DNA of 64,000 bases, from NCBI RefSeq assembly GCF_001298525.1, contig NZ_CP012678.1:2666001-2730000 (forward strand), given 5' to 3'. This stretch comes from Psychrobacter urativorans. Lineage in GTDB: Bacteria; Pseudomonadota; Gammaproteobacteria; Pseudomonadales; Moraxellaceae. Positions 44,369-52,236 of this stretch are shown here, piece by piece (the first letter of the stretch is position 1; each line of letters begins with the position of its first letter). The position numbers and the translations under genes were made by a program. The notes beneath the pieces were generated by a model that ran no database searches, was not told the origin of the DNA, and was given only the letters and a program-made list of their open reading frames with translations.

Positions 44369-44584
44369 TTATTGAAGTGCCATGCCGTTAATAGCACTCA
44401 TCACCGGCTTACACATATCCTCTTCGATACGCTCCCATACATACAGAATCTTACGACCACCAAAAGGGCGTATGTAATGAATGTTCTCAATCAAAACAGT
44501 GTCTTTCATTTGATTGCGGATAGTACGTGGGTCGTACTTGATACGTTCGGCTAGCTCATCAGTTGTTAAATAAGTATTGCTCAT
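44369..44584 (-). CDS. AlpA/excisionase-like DNA-binding protein
   Basis: A 71-residue protein with an N-terminal winged helix-turn-helix (YLTTDELAERIKYDPRTIRN). This is the pattern of AlpA-family or excisionase-like factors that regulate or assist element integrases. The ATG at 44584 has GAGG about 9 nt upstream. It is 16 bp ahead of the integrase on the same strand, forming the first gene of the element operon. The C-terminal half is not conserved. A role in excision or in integrase expression is inferred from context. Confidence 0.7.
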   Translation of the reverse strand: MSNTYLTTDELAERIKYDPRTIRNQMKDTVLIENIHYIRPFGGRKILYVWERIEEDMCKPVMSAINGMALQ

Positions 44585-44780
44585 GATATTTACCTCTTTT
44601 CAGTTATTAAGTCATCGCATTAAGTGATAGAATAAAAATTATTTCATCAACCTGTAAAAATGCATCTTGAAGGAATCAGTTAATATTTACCCGCTTAAAG
44701 GTAATTAATAATCGATTTGTGTACTATATTATCTTTTTACCTCAATGTAAAGCATTTTTACCCGAAAAGAGGTAGTAATT
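44585..44780. promoter_or_regulatory. Divergent control region with TTACC/GGTAA operators
   Basis: The 196 bp between the AlpA-like gene and the XRE regulator contain an inverted repeat TTACC-N8-GGTAA (44687-44704). Related half-sites occur at 44736-44741 (TTTACC) and around 44757-44774 (TTTTACC ... GGTAGT), all sharing TTACC. They are likely binding sites for the adjacent XRE-family protein and would control both directions. Confidence 0.5.
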
Positions 44781-45008
44781 ATGATTGTGTCTAAACTCCC
44801 TGTTATTCTGGCAGAGAAAAAACTGCGCGTAGCAGATGTTGTAAGAGCAACAGGCATGAGCAAATCAACGCTTCATAAACTATATAATGAAGAGTCCTCA
44901 AGAATTGATTTCAATACTATCGACCAGTTATGTGAGTTTTTAGACGTGCAGGTGGGTGACTTATTTATTTACAAGCCAAATATTAAAGATGATGATGAAG
45001 AATCTTGA
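44781..45008 (+). CDS. XRE-family helix-turn-helix regulator
   Basis: A 75-residue single-domain repressor of the YgzD/Cro type. The helix-turn-helix is RVADVVRATGMSKSTLHKLY, followed by FNTIDQLCEFLDVQVGDLF, which is the signature of small phage- and element-borne regulators. The C-terminus is acidic (DDDEES). It is divergent from the AlpA/integrase operon across a region of repeated TTACC sites, so it most likely represses that operon and itself. The ATG is preceded by GAGGTAGTAATT. Confidence 0.85.
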   Translation: MIVSKLPVILAEKKLRVADVVRATGMSKSTLHKLYNEESSRIDFNTIDQLCEFLDVQVGDLFIYKPNIKDDDEES

Positions 45009-45127
45009 AAACTATCAAACTGAAAATATATATGCAGAGAAATAAGTGGCAGAGCCATATATACAAGGCACTTCAAAGCATAGAATTAAGGTTGGGGTTA
45101 TTTTTTATATTTACTTTTCCGTGATTT

Positions 45128-45302
45128 GGTCACGTTTTGGTCACGCTATGAGCTCAATTTATAAAAGCAGTGGAAAAGTAAAAACGATGCTAAGAAAATA
45201 TTTCTTAGCATCGTTTTTTATAAAGGTAAGAATAATAAGTTGGGGTCGATTACAAAATCAGTGTTCATAGCGTGGACACGAAATGGTCACGTTTTGGTCA
45301 CG
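45128..45302. repeat. Direct repeats of GGTCACGTTTTGGTCACG
   Basis: Two identical 18-bp copies at 45128-45145 and 45285-45302. Each is itself a double GGTCACG. A related TTTGGTCAC occurs at 5867-5875 near the other candidate end of the island. These look like arm-type integrase sites. Confidence 0.7.
45181..45217. terminator. Long perfect hairpin, terminator-like
   Basis: A 17-bp perfect stem (AAAACGATGCTAAGAAA and its complement) with a 3-nt loop, ending in T6 on the plus strand. It may end transcription of the XRE gene. Confidence 0.75.
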
Positions 45303-45402
45303 GTGCTGATTTTGAGACCTTTATCTCGTTAGATTAACTTAATAGTTTGATTGGTCAATAAGATATAAAAACGCTGTAACCCTCGAAAATTAGACAAAAA
45401 AA

Positions 45403-45430
45403 AGCCTCACTGTGAAGTGAGGCTTTTTAA
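45403..45430 (-). terminator. Terminator downstream of tRNA-Gly
   Basis: Stem AGCCTCACT/AGTGAGGCT with a 4-nt loop, followed on the minus strand by a T-run of eight. It lies just after the 3' end of tRNA-Gly and is the expected end of its transcript. Confidence 0.85.
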
Positions 45431-45435
45431 GTATT

Positions 45436-45510
45436 TGGAGCGGGAAAAGAGATTCGAACTCTCGACCCCAACCTTGGCAAGGTTATGCTCTACCACTGAG
45501 CTATTCCCGC
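45436..45510 (-). tRNA. tRNA-Gly (anticodon GCC)
   Basis: On the minus strand the 75 nt begin GCGGGAATAGCTCAG and end GTTCGAATC...CCCGCTCCA, with CCA encoded. The acceptor stem GCGGGAA pairs with TTCCCGC, the D-arm is AGCTCAGTGGTAGAGC, and the anticodon loop is TTGCCAA with anticodon GCC (complement of 45476-45478). The T-loop is TTCGAAT. It is intact. The 16 bases at 45465-45480 recur at 5727-5742, and a tyrosine integrase lies about 1 kb beyond its 3' end, so it is the probable integration site of the island. Confidence 0.97.
45465..45480 (+). repeat. Right copy of the 16-bp direct repeat, inside tRNA-Gly
   Basis: Identical to 5727-5742. It covers the anticodon loop, the 3' anticodon-stem strand and the variable region of the tRNA. 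Tyrosine integrases often exchange strands in this part of a tRNA gene. Confidence 0.6.
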
Positions 45511-45628
45511 TAATTATCAATTAACTATTGTCAGTTGATGATGGCATATTATACGCGTTTTATATCTACTGTCAATACTATAACAATAAAAAATTGAATA
45601 ATAATGAAGTTTATACTTCCAAATAAAA

Positions 45629-45662
45629 AGTCCTGTTCAAATAAAATATTAAACAGGACTTA
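45629..45662. terminator. Terminator after the Tsx/OmpK-family gene
   Basis: Stem AAGTCCTGTT and AACAGGACTT around an AT-rich loop, with A-runs on the left that read as T on the minus strand. It lies about 30 bp after the stop of the minus-strand porin gene. Confidence 0.7.
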
Positions 45663-45692
45663 TATATTACTATATTATTAAAAATAAATTAA

Positions 45693-46532
45693 TTAGAAAT
45701 GATATTTAACCAGTGCAGCAACTGCATTTTGATCAACGTCATTAACACCAAATTTATTTTTCCAGTAATCGTACTCAACGCCTACTTCTAGGCGGTTGTC
45801 GATACCGAGGGCAGGCTGGATATTGTATTTAATCTGCGGGTTAAAATGGATACTGTTTTTAACATTGTCAAATTCATTGTTAAAAGCAAAATCTACATAA
45901 CCGTCGATTAAGAGGTTGTCGCGTTCCCAAGCTGAGGTTAAGGTAATCTTTTGATCATCACCTTTGGTTTTTTTACCGTCTGCGCGCTCAGCATTGTTAA
46001 AAGCATGATATAAAGTCGCTGATGCGTACTTAATTCCTGGGACAGGAAGGTTTAAATCTGCGCCAACGCCAACCCAGAGGTTATCTTGACCAAAGCCTGT
46101 ACTGTTTGAGCTGAACTCATAAACGCTGGCAAGGTTTACTTGCTTAATAAGACCATCGTTAAATTTAGCCACTTTAAATTTAGGCGACACTTTACCAAAC
46201 GTTTCTCTATAGTTTTTAGAGCCAGTTACATTGCCGCTCGCGTCTTTTAAGTCGTATTCATCACCTTGATGACGGTCAACAAACGCAAAGATACCACCCC
46301 AGTCGTGGGTTGAGGCATGCTCTAGTGTCATAGTTGTCAAAGAGGCAGTTTCGTTATTTGGTACCATTTTAAAGCCGCCACCATAAAGGGCGGTAATGCT
46401 AGTATCTTTAAACAATGTTTTAGCTTGAGCAGCCGTAGTCATCGTCCCTAAGGCAATGATAGTAACAGCAGCTGCCACCAAAGGCTTGATAAAATTTGAT
46501 TTTTTTGCTTGAGTAGTTGAATCAAAACGCAC
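45693..46532 (-). CDS. Outer membrane protein, Tsx/OmpK nucleoside-channel family
   Basis: A 279-residue precursor with a clear signal peptide (FIKPLVAAAVTIIALGTMTTAAQA, cleavage after AQA) and a mature 12-strand beta-barrel ending in phenylalanine (LVKYHF). Alternating strands such as NLWVGVGADLNLP and LEVGVEYDYW match the Tsx/OmpK family, which forms narrow outer-membrane channels for nucleosides and related solutes. The frame opens further upstream (46634), but a GTG at 46532 has AGGGAG 7 nt before it and gives a normal-sized leader. It is transcribed alone, with a terminator at 45629-45662. The true substrate is not predictable. Confidence 0.8.
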   Translation of the reverse strand: MRFDSTTQAKKSNFIKPLVAAAVTIIALGTMTTAAQAKTLFKDTSITALYGGGFKMVPNNETASLTTMTLEHASTHDWGGIFAFVDRHQGDEYDLKDASGNVTGSKNYRETFGKVSPKFKVAKFNDGLIKQVNLASVYEFSSNSTGFGQDNLWVGVGADLNLPVPGIKYASATLYHAFNNAERADGKKTKGDDQKITLTSAWERDNLLIDGYVDFAFNNEFDNVKNSIHFNPQIKYNIQPALGIDNRLEVGVEYDYWKNKFGVNDVDQNAVAALVKYHF

Positions 46533-47655
46533 AGTATTACTCCCTTGTGTACAGTCGTTATTTCCTCGTGGACGTGGGTAGGTTGTATATACCAAAACTG
46601 GTCTTAACATCCTGTCAAAACGCACCGATACCACTTGAGGAAAGATAAAGTTTACTAAAAAAAGGTATGAAATAGAGATGCCAGTTTTTGTGCCAAATAG
46701 AACAGTATGGATTAAAAAAAGGCTCTCATAACGATAAAAATATAAATTACAATTAGAAACTTAAAGTAATGATTTAGAATGTTTCCTAAACATTTCAAAC
46801 AGTTAATCATACTTTGTAACATCTGACAACTCTATTTTTTACAAAAATAACACCTTACTAGGGCGCGTACAGCAACAATACTCACTAAGCTTATGATCTT
46901 ATTAGTAAAACTGACTAAATAGTCAGGATTAAGTATTTTAATTAAAAATAAAAATATAGATAATTTTTTGTCAAAAAGGCTAAAATAAATTAAATCAAAA
47001 ATGATGTTAATGTGGTTTTTAATCATTGGTAGGAGATAGCAGATACTAAAAAAAGATTACAGTTTAAGGTCAATGTTTTTTAGATATCTCAAATAGGGTG
47101 GGAAGGTATGCATCAAGATATGTGTTTAGATTATTGAACAGGATTACAATCTTGACTTTTTTTTTAAGATTAGACGACTGATAATTTTGCTGAATAAATC
47201 GACTGTTATACGCTTGTACTGGCGTGATTGAGTAGCCTTAATATTTATATCTAGATGGTGTCATGACTTGTATTGTAGTGGTAGCTTGACGACTTAATGT
47301 CTGATATAAAACCACGACATATACGAAAAATCCTAAAATGCATCTATTGACTTTCATACAGATAGGCTTCAAGCACTTATTCTCTTCAATCACTGGGATT
47401 AGCAGTGGCTTATACTGCTCTGTAGCTGTACGTTTGCTCTAACTGCCTTTGTTATCTGCTTAATGGTGCAGGATTTGAATGCTATGATATCGGTTTTTAC
47501 TGTGAGGGTTATCATCAACTCTTTATTAATAGGTTTAACTCACCAAATTTATCTATGAGGCTTGTTTCGTACTGCTTACTTTATACTCAGCATAAAAAAA
47601 CCGCCAAATAATCTAATTATTTGGCGTTTCTAAAATATAATAATTCGTCTTACAA
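46533..47655. other. Long intergenic region between porin and bhcD
   Basis: More than 1.1 kb of AT-rich sequence. The part next to the porin (46533-46800) should hold its promoter. The part from about 47290 to 47480 reads in a more coding-like way but has no open frame, so it may be a decayed gene or mobile element; I cannot name it. A 64-codon minus-strand frame at 46832-47026 looks like chance. The terminator of the bhc operon is at its right end. Confidence 0.5.
47602..47630 (-). terminator. Terminator of the bhc operon
   Basis: Stem CGCCAAATAA and TTATTTGGCG with a 5-nt loop, followed on the minus strand by GTTTTTTTA. It sits about 25 bp after the bhcD stop. Confidence 0.8.
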
Positions 47656-48654
47656 TTATAGCGAAATATGCTGAGCTTGACCTTTTTCAACAGCAAGTCT
47701 AGCAGCAGCAGAAGCAACGGCTAAATCTTGTAAGCCAACACCTGTACCATCGAATAAGGTAATCTCATCATCTGAGCTACGACCTGGGTGCTCACCATTA
47801 ATCACGTCCCCTAGGGTAGTAATTGCATCCGCTGTGATAGCGCCAGACTTAATCGCATGCTGAGCTTCACCAATACTTATTGACTGGGCGATTTCATCAG
47901 TGAATACCGTAGCAGAGACTATTAATGCCGCATCAACTTCCTGCTTACCTACCGTATCGGTACCCATGCATGCAATGTGTGTACCGGGTTTGATCCATTC
48001 TTTCATAAGCAGAGGCTCAAATGCTGAAGTAATAGTGATAATGACATCCGCTTCTGCACACAATTGCTCACGTTCAACTGATTCAAACGGTATCCCTAAC
48101 TCTTCAGCGATTTCTTGTAGGATGCTTAGGCGATCAGCATCTTTATTCCAAGCGATTACTTTTTCAAAGTTGCGTTGCTCAAGTGCCGCACGCAGCTGAA
48201 AAGTAGACTGATGTCCTGCACCAACCATACCCAGTACTTTACTATCTTTACGGGCTAAATGCGCAATTGATACTGCTGATGCCGCTGCAGTACGTACCGC
48301 TGTTAAATAATTACCACCTACTAGCGCGCGTAATTTACCGTTATCAGGATTGAATAAAAAAATCGTTGATTGGTGGTTGGTTAAGCCTTTAGCTGCATTA
48401 CCCGGCCAGTAACCACCTGATTTAAGACCTAGTGATTTACCCGCACGATCGAAACCTGATTTAAAACCATATAACGCATCTGCATAACCAATGGCTTCAC
48501 GAATAACCGGAAAGTTATAAGCATCGCCGCGTGACATAGAGGCAAATACATTTTTGACTGCGGTAAAGGCAGAATCACGATCAATAACTGCTTTACAAGC
48601 GTCTTCCGATACGATCAATAGACCTTCGTTGTTAATATTGTTTTCTTCAATCAT
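47656..48654 (-). CDS. bhcD: Iminosuccinate reductase BhcD
   Basis: A 332-residue protein of the ornithine cyclodeaminase/mu-crystallin family with a Rossmann nucleotide-binding motif LGMVGAGHQSTFQL (about residues 140-153) and a conserved TAAASA/ARLAVEKG framework. In the beta-hydroxyaspartate cycle, BhcD reduces iminosuccinate to L-aspartate with NAD(P)H, regenerating the amino donor for BhcA. The assignment relies on context, because family members look alike, and here the gene follows bhcA, bhcB and bhcC in the published order. AAAGGAA precedes the ATG by 8 nt. A strong hairpin separates it from bhcC. Confidence 0.88.
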   Translation of the reverse strand: MIEENNINNEGLLIVSEDACKAVIDRDSAFTAVKNVFASMSRGDAYNFPVIREAIGYADALYGFKSGFDRAGKSLGLKSGGYWPGNAAKGLTNHQSTIFLFNPDNGKLRALVGGNYLTAVRTAAASAVSIAHLARKDSKVLGMVGAGHQSTFQLRAALEQRNFEKVIAWNKDADRLSILQEIAEELGIPFESVEREQLCAEADVIITITSAFEPLLMKEWIKPGTHIACMGTDTVGKQEVDAALIVSATVFTDEIAQSISIGEAQHAIKSGAITADAITTLGDVINGEHPGRSSDDEITLFDGTGVGLQDLAVASAAARLAVEKGQAQHISL

Positions 48655-48698
48655 TATAAATTCCTTTTTATACTTCTCAAGTTGTAATTCTCAAATAA

Positions 48699-48739
48699 AA
48701 AGGGGCTGTTGTAGGCTAAAGCTACAACAGCCCCTTTAA
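48699..48739 (-). terminator. Strong intercistronic hairpin between bhcC and bhcD
   Basis: A stem of about 15 bp (AAAGGGGCTGTTGTAG and CTACAACAGCCCCTTT) with a 6-nt loop and T5 on the minus strand. It lies inside the operon after bhcC and would attenuate bhcD expression or stabilise the upstream mRNA 3' end. Confidence 0.8.
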
Positions 48740-48780
48740 AAAACCAAACTCATTCAGCGTGTAGTTTTAGCGTCTAATGA

Positions 48781-49932
48781 TTAGTACGCGCGACCACGTG
48801 CAGATACAGGCCATACTTTTTCAACTTTACCGTTACGGACACCAATATAAAAATCATGGATGTTACAAGTAGGATCACAATGACCCGGTACAAGTTTCAA
48901 TTTCTCATTGATTTTTAGTACGCCATTAGGATCGCTGACTACGCCATGCTCATCCGAGCATTTAACGTATTCAACATCATCACGACCGTAGATGAATGGT
49001 AGGCCACTGTCTACAGATTGTGCTTTTAGACCAGCATCAACAATCGCTTTGTCAGCTTTAGCATGGCTCATAACAGAAGTTAGGATGAACAGAGCATTTT
49101 CCCACTCACCAGCATCGATACGGTTGCCATTTTCATCTAAGATACGACCATAGTCAGCGTCCATAAATGCATAAGAACCACACTGCAATTCATTGAAAAC
49201 ACCTGAATTACTTTCAAAGTAGTAACTACCAGTTCCGCCACCTGAAACGAATTCTGGTTTTAGACCGATTTCAGTCAATGCATCAATGGCATGTTGTACC
49301 TGATCGATAGCAATTTGTGTTTTAGCTTTACGATCGCTAAAGCTGTCCATATGCTGCATTGCGCCTTGATAAGCTTGAATACCAGTAAACTTGATATTTT
49401 CAGCGGCATCAATCGCTTTAGCGATTTCAACAACGGCTTCAGTAGTAGTTACACCACAACGACCCGCGCCACAGTCGATTTCAATGTAGCAATTAAGTTG
49501 AGTGCCTGCTTTGGTTGCAGCAGCAGATAGCTCAGCCGCGCTATCAACATCATCAACACAAACAGTGATATTTGCACCTAGTTTAGGAAGATTTGCTAAA
49601 CGAGCAAGTTTGGCAGGCTCACGTACTTGGTTTGATACCAAGATATCTTTGATGCCGCCACGTGCAAATACTTCAGCTTCAGAAACTTTCTGACAGCATA
49701 CGCCGATAGCGCCGCCAAGCTCTTGTTGCAAGTTTTGTACGTCAACTGATTTATGCATTTTACCATGGCTACGGTGACGCATATTATGGTCTTTCGCATA
49801 ATCACCCATTTTTTTGATATTACGCTCAAGGGCGTCAAGATCTAAGATCAAGCAAGGGGTTTGGATATCAGCTTCATTCATACCAACTTCAGCAGGGACG
49901 TTAAAACCAACTTCTAATTCTTCAGTAATCAT
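48781..49932 (-). CDS. bhcC: beta-Hydroxyaspartate aldolase BhcC
   Basis: A 383-residue PLP enzyme of the D-threonine aldolase/alanine-racemase-like fold type III. The PLP lysine lies in HRSHGKMHKS (near residue 58), and a metal-binding C-terminal segment contains PGHCDPTCN. BhcC condenses glyoxylate with glycine to (2R,3S)-beta-hydroxyaspartate, the carbon-carbon bond-forming step of the cycle. GGAG sits about 9 nt upstream of the ATG. About 100 bp separate it from bhcB. Alone it could be called a D-threonine or 3-hydroxyaspartate aldolase; the company of bhcA, bhcB and bhcD decides. Confidence 0.9.
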   Translation of the reverse strand: MITEELEVGFNVPAEVGMNEADIQTPCLILDLDALERNIKKMGDYAKDHNMRHRSHGKMHKSVDVQNLQQELGGAIGVCCQKVSEAEVFARGGIKDILVSNQVREPAKLARLANLPKLGANITVCVDDVDSAAELSAAATKAGTQLNCYIEIDCGAGRCGVTTTEAVVEIAKAIDAAENIKFTGIQAYQGAMQHMDSFSDRKAKTQIAIDQVQHAIDALTEIGLKPEFVSGGGTGSYYFESNSGVFNELQCGSYAFMDADYGRILDENGNRIDAGEWENALFILTSVMSHAKADKAIVDAGLKAQSVDSGLPFIYGRDDVEYVKCSDEHGVVSDPNGVLKINEKLKLVPGHCDPTCNIHDFYIGVRNGKVEKVWPVSARGRAY

Positions 49933-50033
49933 ACTTATGCTCCATGTGTTTTGTTTAATTTTATAAAAATGCGTTTACATTGACGCATAGTTTGCGCTTC
50001 ATCAACGCATTGTTTGTGCTTGGGAAAAGCTAA

Positions 50034-51014
50034 TTAGTTCCAAGGCAATTTATCAAGATCAACGTTGCCGCCAGTGATGATGACACCTACCTTTTTACCT
50101 GCAAAAACGTCTTTGTTTTTTAAGATAACAGCAAGTGGTACTGCACAGCTTGGCTCTATGACAATTTTCATATGAGTCCAAGTCAGCTTCATAGCTTCAA
50201 TAATTTCTTCTTCAGTCGCGGTCAAAATATCAGTCACGTAGTTACTAACAAAATGCCACGTCAAATCTTTAAGCGGTACTTTTAAGCCATCAGCGACAGT
50301 ATTAGGCGCATCATCAGCAATAATATGACCGGCTTTGAATGAACGAGCAGCATCATCAGCGTTTAATGGCTCAGCAGCATAAATTTTAACATCTGGCGCT
50401 AGATTTGATAATGTTAAGCAAGTACCAGAAATCATACCGCCGCCGCCGATTGGTGCAACAACCATATCAGGTTTTACGCCCATTTCTTCCATTTGCTCTA
50501 AAAACTCACGTGAGCAGGTAGCTTGCCCTGCGATTACGCGTGGGTCATTGTACGGATGGACAAAATCACCGCCTGTTTCTGCTTGAACTTTAGCAAATAC
50601 TTCTTCACGTGAAGTAGTTGATGGCTCACATTCAGTAATAATACCGCCGTAACCACGTACCGCAGCTTTTTTAGCTTCTGGTGCACTATGCGGCATAACC
50701 ACGTTACAAGGTATGCCACGACGACCTGCCGCATAAGATAAAGATAGGGCATGGTTACCTGAGCTGTGCGTACAAACCCCTTTTTTCGCTTCTTCATCAG
50801 ACAGACCAAAAACGGCATTTGATGCGCCACGAACTTTAAAAGCGCCCGCTTTTTGGAAGTTTTCACATTTAAAGAACATCTCACAACCTGCCATCTCATT
50901 TAAAAAACGAGACGTCAAAACTGGGGTGCGATGAATATATGGTTTAATACGCTCATGAGCTTCTAACATGTCTTCAATCGTTGGAATTACTAATCCATTT
51001 TCATTTGTTATCAT
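50034..51014 (-). CDS. bhcB: beta-Hydroxyaspartate dehydratase BhcB
   Basis: A 326-residue PLP enzyme of the serine/threonine dehydratase fold type II. The PLP lysine is in AFKVRGA (near residue 59), the phosphate-binding glycine loop is VAPIGGGGMISG, and SSGNHA lies nearby. BhcB dehydrates beta-hydroxyaspartate to iminosuccinate, the substrate of BhcD. The protein is the length of family members without a regulatory ACT domain, as expected for this role rather than for biosynthetic threonine dehydratase. TAAGG lies upstream of the ATG. It stands between bhcA (58 nt away) and bhcC (about 100 nt away). Confidence 0.9.
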   Translation of the reverse strand: MITNENGLVIPTIEDMLEAHERIKPYIHRTPVLTSRFLNEMAGCEMFFKCENFQKAGAFKVRGASNAVFGLSDEEAKKGVCTHSSGNHALSLSYAAGRRGIPCNVVMPHSAPEAKKAAVRGYGGIITECEPSTTSREEVFAKVQAETGGDFVHPYNDPRVIAGQATCSREFLEQMEEMGVKPDMVVAPIGGGGMISGTCLTLSNLAPDVKIYAAEPLNADDAARSFKAGHIIADDAPNTVADGLKVPLKDLTWHFVSNYVTDILTATEEEIIEAMKLTWTHMKIVIEPSCAVPLAVILKNKDVFAGKKVGVIITGGNVDLDKLPWN

Positions 51015-51072
51015 ATAAAATATACCTTACAGATTTTTGTTTAGTTGTTGCTTAATTTATGTGTTACTTAAT

Positions 51073-52236
51073 TTAGTTATTACGGTAATACTCTTGCGCA
51101 GCAGCAACACCTTGACCTAGTTTGATTGGATAATCTAAATCAACCATCGCCATCTCAATCGTTGCCAGTCCTGCTAATACCATCACTTCAGTCAATGAAC
51201 CCAAATGACCGATTCTGAATGCTTTACCATTCATCTCGCCTAGACCAATACCAAAAGAGATACCGTATTTATTAAAGGCATGATCCGTCAGCTCGTTGCT
51301 ATTAAAGCCTTCAGGAACAAAGATGGCGCTTACGGTATTAGAGTAAAGGTCAGGAGATTGCGCACATAATTTAAAGCCCCAAGCGCTAACCGCTTGGCGT
51401 ACGCCTTCGGCTAAACGATAATGACGTGCATAGACGTTTTCAAGCCCTTCTTCAGACAACATCTCGAGACTTTCTCTTAAACCGTAAATTAGGTTTAATG
51501 GTGGTGTATAAGGAAAGCCGCCATTGGAATTTGCTCTCAACATATCACGGAAGTCAAAATAAGTGCGTGGCAGCTTAGCTTCATCCATATGGCTCAAGGC
51601 TTTTTGACTAACGCCTAATACTGCCATGCCTGTTGCAAGCATGAAGCCTTTTTGTGAACCGGCAACCGCAACGTCTACACCCCAAGCGTCCATCTCAAAA
51701 GGTACAGAAGCAATTGAGCTGACACCATCGACAAAGAGTAGGGCGGGATGAGTAGCGCTATCCATCGCTTTACGAACGGCGCTAATGTCACTCATGACCC
51801 CAGTCGCTGTTTCGTTATGTGTGACCATGACCGCTTTTATCTCGTGCTCTGTATCTGCACTTAAAATGGCCTCAAACTGATCGGCAGGTGCACCAGTGCC
51901 CCAAGGGCATTCAACGACTTGCACATCAAGTCCGTGACGCTGACACATATCGATCCAGCGATGAGAAAACATACCGTAGCGCGCAATTAAAACTTTATCA
52001 CCAGGTGAGAGAGTATTACTGATAGCCGCTTCCCAACCGCCAGTCCCGCTAGAGGTAAATAATAGAACTTCACCATCTTGCGTACCAATTACTTTTTTAA
52101 CACCAGAGAGCACAGGCAAAAAGGTATCTGAGAAATCAGGCGCACGGTGATCTTGGGACGGCACATTCATCGCGCGACGTAATCTGTCTGGAATATTAGT
52201 AGGACCAGGAATAAAAATTGGGTTTTGTTGTGACAT
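51073..52236 (-). CDS. bhcA: Aspartate:glyoxylate aminotransferase BhcA
   Basis: A 387-residue fold-type I aminotransferase of the alanine:glyoxylate/serine:glyoxylate class. The N-terminus has IPGPTNIP and DHRAPDF, the PLP lysine is in AGSQKGFM (near residue 195), and a conserved SGTGGWEAA loop binds the cofactor phosphate. BhcA transfers the amino group of L-aspartate to glyoxylate, giving oxaloacetate and glycine, so it is the entry and exit point of the cycle. It is the first gene of the operon, with AAGGATG 8 nt before the ATG. No dedicated regulator (bhcR) is adjacent. Confidence 0.9.
   Translation of the reverse strand: MSQQNPIFIPGPTNIPDRLRRAMNVPSQDHRAPDFSDTFLPVLSGVKKVIGTQDGEVLLFTSSGTGGWEAAISNTLSPGDKVLIARYGMFSHRWIDMCQRHGLDVQVVECPWGTGAPADQFEAILSADTEHEIKAVMVTHNETATGVMSDISAVRKAMDSATHPALLFVDGVSSIASVPFEMDAWGVDVAVAGSQKGFMLATGMAVLGVSQKALSHMDEAKLPRTYFDFRDMLRANSNGGFPYTPPLNLIYGLRESLEMLSEEGLENVYARHYRLAEGVRQAVSAWGFKLCAQSPDLYSNTVSAIFVPEGFNSNELTDHAFNKYGISFGIGLGEMNGKAFRIGHLGSLTEVMVLAGLATIEMAMVDLDYPIKLGQGVAAAQEYYRNN

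Larger units (their letters stand above)
45009..45435. other. Right-end attachment region: repeats and hairpin, no gene
   Basis: A 427-bp stretch I regard as non-coding although a 74-codon frame crosses it. It holds two copies of GGTCACGTTTTGGTCACG (45128-45145 and 45285-45302), a 17-bp perfect hairpin (45181-45217) and two 11-base matches to tRNA-Gly in inverted orientation (45089-45099 and 45239-45249). The mix suits integrase arm-binding sites. Confidence 0.5.

Noticed and set aside
45046..45270. 74-codon plus-strand frame after the XRE gene
   Set aside because: It runs through direct repeats and a perfect terminator hairpin, and the predicted protein has no coherent domain; the repeats explain the sequence better.
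46832..47026. 64-codon minus-strand frame upstream of the porin
   Set aside because: Composition is that of AT-rich intergenic DNA (Ile, Phe, Lys, Leu only) and there is no supporting start signal.
47656..52236. Unrelated amino-acid degradation genes (ornithine cyclodeaminase, D-threonine aldolase, threonine dehydratase, serine-glyoxylate transaminase)
   Set aside because: Each family label fits alone, but all four together in this order match the beta-hydroxyaspartate cycle.
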